Positions 55,266-63,716 of a stretch of DNA of 64,000 bases are shown piece after piece. Under the pieces are notes generated by a model, which worked only from the letters and a program-made list of their open reading frames with translations, was not told where the DNA came from and ran no database searches. Numbering within the stretch: the first letter of the stretch is position 1; every line of letters begins with the position of its first letter. This DNA comes from CAYNRA01 sp046296415 (lineage in GTDB: Bacteria > Bacteroidota > Bacteroidia > Cytophagales > Spirosomataceae): positions 496,001 to 560,000 of the forward strand of contig JBKBLN010000002.1 in the NCBI GenBank assembly GCA_046296415.1, written 5' to 3'. The position numbers and the translations under genes were made by a program.

Positions 55266-56195
55266 ATGTCACACGCCAATCCCCTCGGATGGGGAATCGA
55301 CCTCGGCGGCACAAAAATAGAATGTGCTGTCTACGATTTTCAATCCAACGAAATTTTAACACGCCAACGCCTTCCAACCGAAGCCTCCCAAGGGTACGAA
55401 CACATATTACATCAGATTCAAACTTTATTGAATCAAGTGGAAAAGTCCATAGGCTCTGCTCCTGAAGGAATCGGATTTAGTACACCGGGTATCTTGGATC
55501 CCCGAACGCACACCATGAAAAATTGCAATACAACGGCAATGAACGGGCAACCGATGCACCAAGACTTGGAAGACCTCCTCAAAGTACCTATTCGGATCGC
55601 CAATGATGCCAACTGTTTTGCCTTGGCAGAGGCCAACCAAGGAGCCGCGGCGAACCTCTCAGCAGAAGTGGTATTTGGAGTTATTTTAGGCACCGGGGTA
55701 GGTGGAGGCGTGGTGGTCCGGAACCAGCTGATCACAGGTCGCCACGGAATAGGAGGAGAATGGGGGCATATAGTGTACGATCCCGCCGGTCCACCCTGCT
55801 ACTGTGGAAAATCGGGTTGCAATGAAATGATTTTTTCTGGACCCAAACTCGAAAAATTTTATTTTGACCGAACCGGAAACGCGTTGAATCTAGCCCAAAT
55901 TCATGCGCGCCACCAAACCGGAACCGACGCCGATGCCACAGCCACGATACACCATTTGATCACGTGTTTTGGTCGAGCCATCTCGGGGGTGATCAATGTA
56001 TTGGATCCAGATGTGATTGTCATAGGTGGCGGTGTGGGACAAATCCCAGAACTCTATACAGAGGGTGTCGAAGAGGTAAAGAAATATATTTTCAACTCAG
56101 GACGTGTGGAAACGAACTTTCTACGGCCGGCTCTAGGTGACAGCTCCGGAGTTTTTGGGGCATTGGAATTGATTCGTCCTGTGATTGGTGCATGA
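55266..56195 (+). CDS. ROK family sugar kinase
   Basis: A 309-residue ROK protein with the phosphate loop GWGIDLGGTKIECAVYDFQ, the second sugar-kinase motif IANDANCFALAEANQGAAAN, VFGVILGTGVGGGVVV, GEWGHIVYD and the zinc motif CYCGKSGCNE. No DNA-binding domain is present, so it is a kinase rather than a NagC-type repressor; glucose or a related hexose is likely. It overlaps the CHAP gene by four bases (ATGA). Confidence 0.9.
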   Translation: MSHANPLGWGIDLGGTKIECAVYDFQSNEILTRQRLPTEASQGYEHILHQIQTLLNQVEKSIGSAPEGIGFSTPGILDPRTHTMKNCNTTAMNGQPMHQDLEDLLKVPIRIANDANCFALAEANQGAAANLSAEVVFGVILGTGVGGGVVVRNQLITGRHGIGGEWGHIVYDPAGPPCYCGKSGCNEMIFSGPKLEKFYFDRTGNALNLAQIHARHQTGTDADATATIHHLITCFGRAISGVINVLDPDVIVIGGGVGQIPELYTEGVEEVKKYIFNSGRVETNFLRPALGDSSGVFGALELIRPVIGA

Positions 56196-56773
56196 GGAAT
56201 ATCCTTTTGTGTTTGATTTTGTTGGTGCTTATCGGCATCGCTTGGTGGGTCTTACCTACGCCTATTCCTCCCAAAGAGGTCGGAAAAGTCGTTGATTCTT
56301 GGCAACAGGTACCCATTTATTCCAATGGACCGCATGTCCATGATACCCATGGAAAAAGTACAGCGAAAGATGGCTATGTGTATGGTTGGAAGTACCAATG
56401 CGTGGAATGGATTAAACGATTTTATGACCAGCGCCTCCAGCATCGCATGCCCGATGGAAGCGGGAATGCGCAAGACTTCTGGTCAGAAACCATATCTGAT
56501 GGGCAATTCAATGCCAGGCGGGGCTTGATTCAATTCAATGTACCTAGCCAATGGCTTCCCCAAAGGAACGACATCCTGGTATTTCGATTCAAACCATATG
56601 GACATGTAGCCCTCGTAACCGATGTCTCAAAGAATCGCGTGTTCATTAGGCAACAAAATGTACCCGGCGCAACCCGAGATACCCTGTATTTACAATTTCA
56701 CCAAAATTACGTACGTTTCACCGACCCCCGAATTGTAGGTTGGTTACGACACCCGAGAAACCATGTATTTTGA
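56192..56773 (+). CDS. CHAP domain protein
   Basis: A 193-residue protein with an N-terminal signal/anchor (MRNILLCLILLVLIGIAWWV) followed by a CHAP amidase/peptidase domain: the catalytic Cys in WKYQCVEWIKRFY (about residue 70) and the His in YGHVALVTDVSK (about residue 136). Such proteins cleave peptidoglycan peptides or glutathionylspermidine-type amides; here the envelope is the likely place. It overlaps both neighbours, ROK (ATGA) and the pentapeptide gene (11 bases). Confidence 0.8.
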   Translation: MRNILLCLILLVLIGIAWWVLPTPIPPKEVGKVVDSWQQVPIYSNGPHVHDTHGKSTAKDGYVYGWKYQCVEWIKRFYDQRLQHRMPDGSGNAQDFWSETISDGQFNARRGLIQFNVPSQWLPQRNDILVFRFKPYGHVALVTDVSKNRVFIRQQNVPGATRDTLYLQFHQNYVRFTDPRIVGWLRHPRNHVF

Positions 56774-57317
56774 ACAAACTTTTGAACGAATCACAGAAAT
56801 TCCTAAAGGGGAATTTGAACAATGTCGGTTCCACCAATGTCAACTGCCAGAATTCCATTTCAGCCGGTCCACTTTCGTTGCCTGCGTTTTTGAACATTGT
56901 AACCTGAATCTGATCCATGTTCAAGACACCAAATTTCAAGATTGTGTGTTTCTTGATTGCCAAATGATGGGGATTGCATTTGAAAAAGCATATCGAGTCG
57001 GAATGGAACTTGCCTTTGAACGATGTCAACTTGACCACAGCTCATTTGTAGGACTTACCTTGCCCAAGACCCGTTGGGTGGATTGCCGTCTTTCAGGTGT
57101 TGACTTTTCCAAGGCAGACCTTCGTGAGTCCGACTTTTCAGGATCGACTCTGGCACAAGCACAGTTTTTCCAAACTCGATTGGACAAAGCCGATTTACGT
57201 TCAGCCCTCGATTTTCAGATCCCGACGCAAACCAACTCCCTTAAAAAAACAAAAATTTGCGTATCGGGTCTTCCCGGTTTGCTCACAGAAGTGGGACTTC
57301 AAATTTTTCCAGGCTAA
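56763..57317 (+). CDS. Pentapeptide repeat protein, Qnr/McbG-like
   Basis: A 184-residue cytoplasmic protein made of A(D/N)LxX repeats: FEQCRFHQCQLPEFHFSRST, FEHCNLNLIHVQDTKFQDC, LAFERCQLDHSSFVG and SGVDFSKADLRESDFSGST. The C-terminal NSLKKTKICVSGLPGLLTEV resembles that of the Qnr/McbG group that forms a DNA-like quadrilateral helix and shields gyrase. Resistance to a toxin or drug is not demonstrated here. It overlaps the CHAP gene by 11 bases. Confidence 0.85.
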   Translation: MYFEQTFERITEIPKGEFEQCRFHQCQLPEFHFSRSTFVACVFEHCNLNLIHVQDTKFQDCVFLDCQMMGIAFEKAYRVGMELAFERCQLDHSSFVGLTLPKTRWVDCRLSGVDFSKADLRESDFSGSTLAQAQFFQTRLDKADLRSALDFQIPTQTNSLKKTKICVSGLPGLLTEVGLQIFPG

Positions 57318-57323
57318 AATATC

Positions 57324-57331
57324 TATCTTTG
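57324..57331 (+). promoter_or_regulatory. -7 element for the aldo-keto reductase
   Basis: TATCTTTG, 28 bases before the start codon at 57360; matches TAnnTTTG. It begins 7 bases after the stop of the previous gene. Confidence 0.5.
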
Positions 57332-57359
57332 TCAACGTATCATTCAACCCAACAATACC

Positions 57360-58331
57360 ATGCAATACCGACGTTTTGGACGTACCGATTGGCCTGTCAG
57401 TGAAATAGGCTATGGCATGTGGGGACTTGCCGGCTGGACAGGTTCCGACATCGAAGAGGTAAATCTTTCATTGGATGAAGCTGTGGCCCAAGGGGTGACC
57501 TTTTTTGACACCGCCTGGGGCTACGGAGCAGGAAAATCAGAGGAAATCCTGGGGAATTTAATTCGCCGTCATCCACAAAAGAAATTATATTACGGAACCA
57601 AAATCCCTCCCAAAAATTTTATTTGGCCATCCAAATCCCACTTTACCTTGGAAGAGTGCTTTCCCTATGAGCACATCATCGAGTACACCGAAAAGAGTTT
57701 ACGGAATTTAGGGGTGGAATGCATGGATCTTCAACAGTTTCATGTTTGGGAAGATGCTTGGGCTGACCATGAAGACTGGCAGAAGGCGGTGGAAAAATTA
57801 AAGAAAGATGGAAAAGTACAGCATTTTGGGATTTCAGTGAATCGTTGGGAACCCAATAACGTATTGAATACCCTTAAGACTGGCCACATCGATGCCGTTC
57901 AAGTGATCTACAATATTTTTGATCAAGCCCCGGAGGATCAACTCTTTCCCCTTTGCCGAGAATTGGACATTGCCACCATCGCTCGTGTACCCTTCGATGA
58001 GGGAACGCTGACTGGACTTTTGACCAAGGAGACCACCTTTCCTGCAGACGATTGGCGGTCTACTTATTTTGTTCCGGAAAATTTGCATTCCAGTGTCGAC
58101 CATGCTGAGGCCTTACGCCCTACCATTCCTAGTGGAATGACCATGCCAGAACTTGCTCTACGATTTATTTTAGCGAATGATGATGTGGATACTATCATCC
58201 CCGGTATGCGAAAAATCAAGCATGTACAAGCCAATACAGCCGTGAGTGATGGAACCAAACTACCGGCTTCCCTGCTTGCCGAATTGAAGGGGCATCGCTG
58301 GGACCGCATCCCAACCTCTTGGAGTCAATAA
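57360..58331 (+). CDS. Aldo/keto reductase
   Basis: A 323-residue NADPH-dependent oxidoreductase of the AKR superfamily. Visible parts are FFDTAWGYGAGKSEEILGNL with catalytic Asp and Tyr, LYYGTKIPP with the catalytic Lys, the HFGISVNRWEPNN strand and the cofactor-end DTIIPGMRKIKHVQANTA. The substrate is not indicated by sequence. The stop lies on the edge of a 17-base-pair perfect terminator stem. Confidence 0.9.
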   Translation: MQYRRFGRTDWPVSEIGYGMWGLAGWTGSDIEEVNLSLDEAVAQGVTFFDTAWGYGAGKSEEILGNLIRRHPQKKLYYGTKIPPKNFIWPSKSHFTLEECFPYEHIIEYTEKSLRNLGVECMDLQQFHVWEDAWADHEDWQKAVEKLKKDGKVQHFGISVNRWEPNNVLNTLKTGHIDAVQVIYNIFDQAPEDQLFPLCRELDIATIARVPFDEGTLTGLLTKETTFPADDWRSTYFVPENLHSSVDHAEALRPTIPSGMTMPELALRFILANDDVDTIIPGMRKIKHVQANTAVSDGTKLPASLLAELKGHRWDRIPTSWSQ

Positions 58332-58368
58332 AAATGAAACCCCGGTTTTCCAACCGGGGTTTCATTTT
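58331..58368. terminator. Strong bidirectional terminator after the aldo-keto reductase
   Basis: Arms AAAATGAAACCCCGGTT and AACCGGGGTTTCATTTT pair perfectly over 17 bases around a TTCC loop. It serves the convergent aldo-keto reductase and S10 genes. Confidence 0.93.
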
Positions 58369-58388
58369 ATATGTCCATTTGAAATGGC

Positions 58389-59951
58389 TTATTTTTTTAA
58401 TTCATATTTGGCTGGTGTACCAAAGGTAGGCAAGCTTTTCGAAATAAAGACACGCAAATCTTCATTCGATTTTTGCAGATCCTCTCGCCGTAAATACATC
58501 ATATGTCCCGACTTATACCCTTCCCATGACATCCGACTTTGGAATTTACCCCCTGGATCCATTTGCCACATATTGTATTTGGCATTGAAATAATCACACG
58601 CTCCATCATAATAGCCTGATTGAACCAGCACGTGTAAATATGGGTTTTCCGCCATTGCCAATCGCAAACTTTCGCCCGTCCGATCATTGGAGCGATCCCA
58701 AGGATTTACGGGGCCAAACATATTGTATTGGAGATCGGTCTTAAATTTAAGTTCTTCTCTCAAATACATGTTTATAGGAGGAGTGAAGGAATGCAACCAG
58801 GAGGTTAACTCGGAATTATAATCAGGTGTCTCACCTGCATCCCGCTTGTCGATTCCTAGGTAGCGAGAATCCAATCGGCCTACAGTGTATCCCTTATCAC
58901 GGAGAAGTTCTTTCCAGAAAAGATTTAAGGAAATCTCCATGTTGTTTTGGAGGATCACTTTTTCCGACAAGCCGGAGTAGCGGGCCATTTGTTTGGCAAT
59001 CTGGGTACGTTCTTCGGACGATAGACTTCCTCCTTTGGCCACGGCCGGCATTAAAACATCCACTGTAAACTTCTCGACTTCTGGCAACATAGCCTCCAGT
59101 GTCTTATTCTGTAAAGACGGCTCCAAAACTTTATGGTGCCAGGCAGTTGCCGCAAAATAAGGTAAACGCAAAGCGATAGCAGCTGGACCATCGCGTTTGA
59201 TACCCAAATCGGTTGGAGAAACCAAAACGACACCATTCAAGTACATCCAGTGACTATTTTGAAGTTCCAAGGCTAAACCCGACACACGAGTCGTTCCATA
59301 GCTTTCACCAATCAAATACTTGGGAGAAGCCCAACGATTCATCCGCGTCACGAAGGTATCCACCCAATTGGCCAAATATTTAATGTCGGCATTGATGCCG
59401 AAGAAAAACGATTTAGGAGTATCTTTTTTAACAATGCGTGAGAACCCGGTATTCACAGGATCCACAAAAACAATGTCCGCTACATCCAAAACAGAATAAG
59501 GATTATCGGCCATGCCATACGGTTGAACGGGATAACCTTCATCATCAATTTTTAGAATACGGGGTCCCGTATACGCAATGTGCATCCAAACGGATGCCGA
59601 ACCAGGTCCCCCATTAAAGGAGATGATCAAAGGTCTTTCGGCTCTATTTTTTACATCCGTGCGCTCATAATAGGTAAAGAAAACGCCAGCCACCACATCG
59701 CCGGCCTCGTCCCAAACAGGCATGGTCCCTGTTACCGTTTTATAGGGTACCTTTTGCCCTTTGATGGTCACCTCATTTCCGCCCACGATTTGCATATCAG
59801 GGTCCAATGTGAGCGATTGAGCTGATTTTTTCTTTTCTTCTACCAAGGCAGGCTTTGGAGCCTCGGGTTTGGCAGGGACCGGTTTTTGTTGCGCCTCGAC
59901 CTGGCTCATCCATGCCAGAGTTAAAGCCAACAGAACGTGTTTTTTGTTCAT
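58389..59951 (-). CDS. S10 family serine carboxypeptidase-like peptidase
   Basis: A 520-residue secreted protein with a signal peptide (LLALTLAWMSQVEAQ) and a proline-rich linker. The alpha/beta hydrolase core has LIISFNGGPGSASVWMHIAY, the nucleophile in YLIGESYGTTRVSGLALELQ, an Asp in SGYYDGACDY and the His in YKSGHMMYL. The fold and motifs match the S10 (carboxypeptidase Y-like) family, in which C-terminal residues of peptides are removed. It is monocistronic. Confidence 0.93.
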   Translation of the reverse strand: MNKKHVLLALTLAWMSQVEAQQKPVPAKPEAPKPALVEEKKKSAQSLTLDPDMQIVGGNEVTIKGQKVPYKTVTGTMPVWDEAGDVVAGVFFTYYERTDVKNRAERPLIISFNGGPGSASVWMHIAYTGPRILKIDDEGYPVQPYGMADNPYSVLDVADIVFVDPVNTGFSRIVKKDTPKSFFFGINADIKYLANWVDTFVTRMNRWASPKYLIGESYGTTRVSGLALELQNSHWMYLNGVVLVSPTDLGIKRDGPAAIALRLPYFAATAWHHKVLEPSLQNKTLEAMLPEVEKFTVDVLMPAVAKGGSLSSEERTQIAKQMARYSGLSEKVILQNNMEISLNLFWKELLRDKGYTVGRLDSRYLGIDKRDAGETPDYNSELTSWLHSFTPPINMYLREELKFKTDLQYNMFGPVNPWDRSNDRTGESLRLAMAENPYLHVLVQSGYYDGACDYFNAKYNMWQMDPGGKFQSRMSWEGYKSGHMMYLRREDLQKSNEDLRVFISKSLPTFGTPAKYELKK

Positions 59952-60062
59952 AGTTTAGAATCGTGTTGAAATGTTCTAGTAGGCAAGTTAGGAAAAAAAA
60001 TAGCCAAATAAACACGAGTCAGATCAAAGGATTTTTTTTAGCGACAGCCGAAAAATCAAGAA

Positions 60063-60096
60063 AAAGGTCCCGCCCCTTGACAGAGACAGGACCTTT
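60063..60096 (-). terminator. Terminator after the Prx6 gene
   Basis: Arms AAAGGTCC and GGACCTTT with a loop of about 18 bases. On the minus strand it follows the peroxiredoxin stop by 23 bases and is followed by TTTTTCTT, a typical intrinsic terminator. Confidence 0.75.
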
Positions 60097-60119
60097 GGTC
60101 CCAGGAACAGAACAATCCC

Positions 60120-60755
60120 TTATTTATTGGGTTGTGGTGTATACCTCAAATAAGGCTTCACTTCTTTTATTCCTTTCGGAAATTTCTGGATAGCATCGGC
60201 GGTTGAAATACTGGGTACCACAATGGTGTCATCTCCGTCCTGCCAGTCTGCTGGCGTTGCCACACTGTATTCCGAGGTCAGCTGCAAGGAGTCAATCACC
60301 CGTAATAGTTCATGAAAATTACGACCGGTAGAGGCCGGGTAAGTTAGCGTGAGTTTAATTTTTTTATCTGGCCCAATGATAAAAACCGAGCGAACAGTGG
60401 CTTTTTCAGAGGCATTGGGATGAATCATATCGTACAACGTGGCCACTTGGCGGTCCGCATCGGCAATAATTGGAAAATTTAACTTAACCCCATTTACCTC
60501 TTCGATATCAGGTACCCACCGGTGATGGGAATCTAGATCATCCACGGATACAGCAATTACCTTGACACCTTTTTTCTCAAATTCTCCTTTCAATAAGGCT
60601 GTTTTCCCTAGTTCGGTGGTACAAACCGGGGTGAAATCAGCAGGATGTGAAAATAACATTCCCCAAGAATTACCTAACCATGCATGAAATTGGATGCTCC
60701 CTTCGGTAGTTTCAGCCGTAAAATCGGGGGCAATATCGCCTAATCGTAGTGACAT
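60120..60755 (-). CDS. 1-Cys peroxiredoxin, Prx6 type
   Basis: A 211-residue peroxidase with the peroxidatic Cys in LFSHPADFTPVCTTELGKTA, followed by the long C-terminal domain with SVFIIGPDKKIKLTLTYPAS and GRNFHELLRVIDSLQL. No resolving cysteine partner is apparent. It reduces hydrogen peroxide and organic hydroperoxides in the cytoplasm. Monocistronic. Confidence 0.95.
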   Translation of the reverse strand: MSLRLGDIAPDFTAETTEGSIQFHAWLGNSWGMLFSHPADFTPVCTTELGKTALLKGEFEKKGVKVIAVSVDDLDSHHRWVPDIEEVNGVKLNFPIIADADRQVATLYDMIHPNASEKATVRSVFIIGPDKKIKLTLTYPASTGRNFHELLRVIDSLQLTSEYSVATPADWQDGDDTIVVPSISTADAIQKFPKGIKEVKPYLRYTPQPNK

Positions 60756-60862
60756 AACGTAACCATTTAAGTTATAAACTATTTAATCTACAAACTTTAT
60801 AGTCTTTTAGTTCCTTTTCGGGGAGAAAAGAAAGAAAATATGGGAATGCAGGCGAAAACTTT

Positions 60863-60870
60863 TATTTTTG
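60863..60870 (+). promoter_or_regulatory. -7 element for the ABC/DUF3299-like run
   Basis: TATTTTTG, 21 bases before the start codon at 60892; matches TAnnTTTG. No -33 partner seen. Confidence 0.5.
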
Positions 60871-60891
60871 TCGAAACCCTAATCCACCCCT

Positions 60892-61518
60892 ATGCTGGAA
60901 ACTAGCACCTTGACATTTGCTTACCCCAATGGGAAGTTATTTCAATTTGAGCCTCTCTCCTACCAAGAAAAGGAAGATTTACTAATTCTGGGTAAATCAG
61001 GTACGGGCAAGACCACACTATTGCACTTATTGGCTTTATTGCATTCTCCTCAGAATGGATTTATTCGGATTGACGGGATCGAAACAAATCAGTTGGATCC
61101 TCGTTCCTTGGTTCGATTTCGAGCAGAAAAGATTGGTATGATTTTCCAAAAGTCTCATTTGGTCAATTCCCTTTCTGTTTTAGACAATTTACTGGTAGCC
61201 AACTATTTTGGTGGAAAAAATCTTCATCTGGAAAGGGCTCAGTTTTTAGCCGAACAGCTTCAAATACAGGATCTTTTGAGTAAGCGAGTGACCTCGCTAT
61301 CGGGTGGTGAACAACAACGTGTATGCATTGCGCGGGCATTGATGAACGAACCCCGGCTCATCCTTGCCGATGAGCCGACCTCCAGCCTCGACGACGACAA
61401 TTGTGCACGGGTGGTTGAGTTATTGCAAACTCAAGCAAAAAAAATTGGTGCGGCCTTGGTTATAGTAACCCATGATGCCCGCATCAAGCAGTTAATTCCA
61501 CATCACATTGAACTATAA
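60892..61518 (+). CDS. ABC transporter ATP-binding protein, LolD/MacB type
   Basis: A 208-residue ABC ATPase with Walker [21 protein letters not shown], the signature LSGGEQQR, Walker [16 protein letters not shown] and the MacB/LolD-type insertion ([20 protein letters not shown]). It begins an apparent operon with an FtsX-type permease 6 bases downstream. It is not LolD of the full LolCDE by context; lolC/E are not here. The best match is the ATPase of a Zrg-like system. Confidence 0.88.
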   Translation: MLETSTLTFAYPNGKLFQFEPLSYQEKEDLLILGKSGTGKTTLLHLLALLHSPQNGFIRIDGIETNQLDPRSLVRFRAEKIGMIFQKSHLVNSLSVLDNLLVANYFGGKNLHLERAQFLAEQLQIQDLLSKRVTSLSGGEQQRVCIARALMNEPRLILADEPTSSLDDDNCARVVELLQTQAKKIGAALVIVTHDARIKQLIPHHIEL

Positions 61519-61524
61519 ATTGCT

Positions 61525-62697
61525 ATGTTAATTAAAATTGCCTGGAAAAATATTGTTGCCAAGCCACTCAGTAGTTTTTTATGTGTATTGCTCATGATGT
61601 TTGGAATCGCCATTATTTCCCTCGTCATGCAAATAGGCAACCAACTGGAAGCAAAGTTTAGCAAGAATATATCTGGAATTGATATGGTCGTAGGGGCCAA
61701 AGGAAGTCCGCTTCAACTTATTTTATCAAGTGTCTTTCAAATTGACGCACCCACGGGAAACATCTCACTGGAGGAAGCCTCCGCCATGTCGAAAAATCCA
61801 ATGATTAAAACGTTTATCCCGCTTTCTATGGGAGATAGCTACATGGGGTATCGTATCGTAGGTACAAACGCACGGTATGCAAAACACTTTGATGCCCAAT
61901 TGGCCGAAGGTCGGGATTTTCAATCGCCATTGGAAGTGGTACTTGGCGCTGAGGTTGCTGCAAAAACCGGATTAAAGGTAGGCGATACCTTCGCTAGCTC
62001 ACATGGTTTAGATGGAGAGGGTGAAACCCACGATCATAGCTTATTCCGTGTGGTTGGGATTTGGAAACCCAATCAGTCGGTACTGGATAATGTGGTGGTT
62101 ACCTCGTTACAATCTGTCTGGATGGTGCATGCCCACGGAGGGGAGATGGTCACGGAGGATATCACGGCAGCTTTGATTCAATTTCGATCTCCGATGGGTT
62201 TAATGACCATCCCAAGAAATATCAATGCCAATTCTCGCATGCAAGCAGCATTGCCTGCGATCGAGATCAATCGTTTGTTTGCACTTTTGGGTGTGGGGAT
62301 CTCTACCTTAACTTACCTAGCATGGGCGATCATGATTATTTCGGGAATCAGTGTATTCATCTCACTGTACAATGCACTCAAAGAAAGGAAATTTGAACTT
62401 GCCCTACTTTTATCAATGGGCGCCACGCGTACCAAATTATTTTTGACTTTATTGTTCGAGGGATTGATACTGGTAGGTGCAGGCGCATTTCTCGGTCTAC
62501 TCATTAGCCGAATTGGACTGTTGGTACTCACCCAGACCGTAGAATCCAACCTTCGGATGACCTTGGAGGCCCAAACTTTATTACCTCAGGAATGGTATTT
62601 ATTAGGGGGCGCCTTGGTGCTAGGAATTCTAGCCTCCATACTACCTTCATTCGGTGTGTACCGACTGAATATTTCCAATACCCTCGCCGAGGAGTAA
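61525..62697 (+). CDS. ABC transporter permease, FtsX/MacB type, Zrg-like
   Basis: A 390-residue permease with an N-terminal helix (SSFLCVLLMMFGIAIISLVM), a periplasmic domain of about 210 residues and three C-terminal helices (SGISVFISLYNALKERKFEL). The periplasmic domain has His-containing loops, GETHDHSLFRV and WMVHAHGGEMVT, a feature I recall in the permease of zinc-related loci, though zinc binding is not shown. It probably forms a mechanotransmission-type complex with the ATPase rather than a classical importer. Confidence 0.8.
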   Translation: MLIKIAWKNIVAKPLSSFLCVLLMMFGIAIISLVMQIGNQLEAKFSKNISGIDMVVGAKGSPLQLILSSVFQIDAPTGNISLEEASAMSKNPMIKTFIPLSMGDSYMGYRIVGTNARYAKHFDAQLAEGRDFQSPLEVVLGAEVAAKTGLKVGDTFASSHGLDGEGETHDHSLFRVVGIWKPNQSVLDNVVVTSLQSVWMVHAHGGEMVTEDITAALIQFRSPMGLMTIPRNINANSRMQAALPAIEINRLFALLGVGISTLTYLAWAIMIISGISVFISLYNALKERKFELALLLSMGATRTKLFLTLLFEGLILVGAGAFLGLLISRIGLLVLTQTVESNLRMTLEAQTLLPQEWYLLGGALVLGILASILPSFGVYRLNISNTLAEE

Positions 62698-62705
62698 CTT
62701 TTTTT

Positions 62706-62713
62706 TACATTTG
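62706..62713 (+). promoter_or_regulatory. Internal -7 element before the DUF3299-like gene
   Basis: TACATTTG matches TAnnTTTG, 9 bases after the permease stop codon and 22 bases before the next start. It may give extra transcription of the last genes. Confidence 0.45.
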
Positions 62714-62735
62714 AACTTTGAAACACCTTATCAAC

Positions 62736-63176
62736 ATGAGAACCACCTTCCTTTTTTTGTTTTTGTTAGCTCCATGCCTTGTTCATGCTGTCGATCCTCC
62801 ACGGAAAATTAGCTGGGAATTACTTCGAGATGTCACCTTCAAAAAAAAGTGGAATGCGGATGAAGGCATGTTCATCCTCGAACCTCAATTTGGTTCTAAG
62901 GTAAAGGAAATTCAATCCAAAGAAGTTGCCATTACTGGGTATATGATACCCGTTGATATTGATGCAAATTATTACGTTTTATCAGCGAATCCGTTTGCCT
63001 CTTGCTTCTTTTGTGGTCAAGCTGGGCCAGAATCTGTCGTATCCATCAAATTTAAAGGTGTCAATCGTCGTTTTAATACGGATGACCGAGTGACCATCAA
63101 AGGAAAGTTCCGTTTAAATGCTACGGATATTAATGAATTGAATTACATATTAGATCAAGCCGAACTGGCACAATAA
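62736..63176 (+). CDS. Secreted DUF3299-like protein
   Basis: The start is the ATG at 62736 (MRTTFLFLFLLAPCLVHAVD, signal peptide); a TTG at 62718 would put extra residues before the signal. The 146 residues have ISWELLRDVTFKKKW near the start, the GYMIPVDIDANYYVLSANPF core and a conserved CFFCGQAGPESVV with a Cys-x2-Cys. The pattern resembles DUF3299 (an OB-fold-like periplasmic domain). Located right after the ABC permease, as in zinc-related loci of other bacteria. Metal binding by the two cysteines is possible. Confidence 0.65.
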   Translation: MRTTFLFLFLLAPCLVHAVDPPRKISWELLRDVTFKKKWNADEGMFILEPQFGSKVKEIQSKEVAITGYMIPVDIDANYYVLSANPFASCFFCGQAGPESVVSIKFKGVNRRFNTDDRVTIKGKFRLNATDINELNYILDQAELAQ

Positions 63177-63179
63177 CGC

Positions 63180-63716
63180 ATGAGAAAATCGGTTCTACTT
63201 TCTATTTTTTTACTATTGGCCGGAGCAACCCAGGCCCAATACGAACGCAATTGGGCACTTGGATTACGAGTGGGCGAGCCAGTTGGTATAAACATCCGAA
63301 AGTATTTTTCGGAAGGTGAAAAAGCGTTTGATGTAAATGTGGGAACGTATGGTTTTCTTTATGGACGTGAACGACGTTATTTGAAGGGCGATTATCGTTC
63401 AGCAGGTCTCATGATTCAAGGGATTTATTCTTGGCATCATGCCTTATTTAACAGGGAAGCCCTTCATGTGTATTATGGGTTTGGGGGACAAATTAACCAG
63501 CGAAACCATTTCCCAGATAGCCGAATTGGGCAACGAGACGACTCTGAGCAGAAACTTTCCCTAGGACCAGCCGGGGCGGTCGGAATAGAATATAAATTAC
63601 CCAACAATGATATTGGTGTTTTCCTCGATGCGGGAGGCTATGTCGAACTCCTACCGGCTCCCTTTTTCACGAACCTCCAAATCAGTGGTGGGATTCGATT
63701 AAATCTATTGAAATGA
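63180..63716 (+). CDS. Predicted outer-membrane beta-barrel protein
   Basis: A 178-residue protein of unknown role with a signal peptide (MRKSVLLSIFLLLAGATQAQ) and alternating strand segments (WALGLRVGEPVGINIRKYF, AGLMIQGIYSWHHALFN, LHVYYGFGGQINQR, VGIEYKLPNNDIGVFLD) closing in FTNLQISGGIRLNLLK. That layout fits a small outer-membrane barrel. It follows the DUF3299-like gene by 3 bases and overlaps DUF3817 (ATGA), so it belongs to the same transcript. Confidence 0.7.
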   Translation: MRKSVLLSIFLLLAGATQAQYERNWALGLRVGEPVGINIRKYFSEGEKAFDVNVGTYGFLYGRERRYLKGDYRSAGLMIQGIYSWHHALFNREALHVYYGFGGQINQRNHFPDSRIGQRDDSEQKLSLGPAGAVGIEYKLPNNDIGVFLDAGGYVELLPAPFFTNLQISGGIRLNLLK

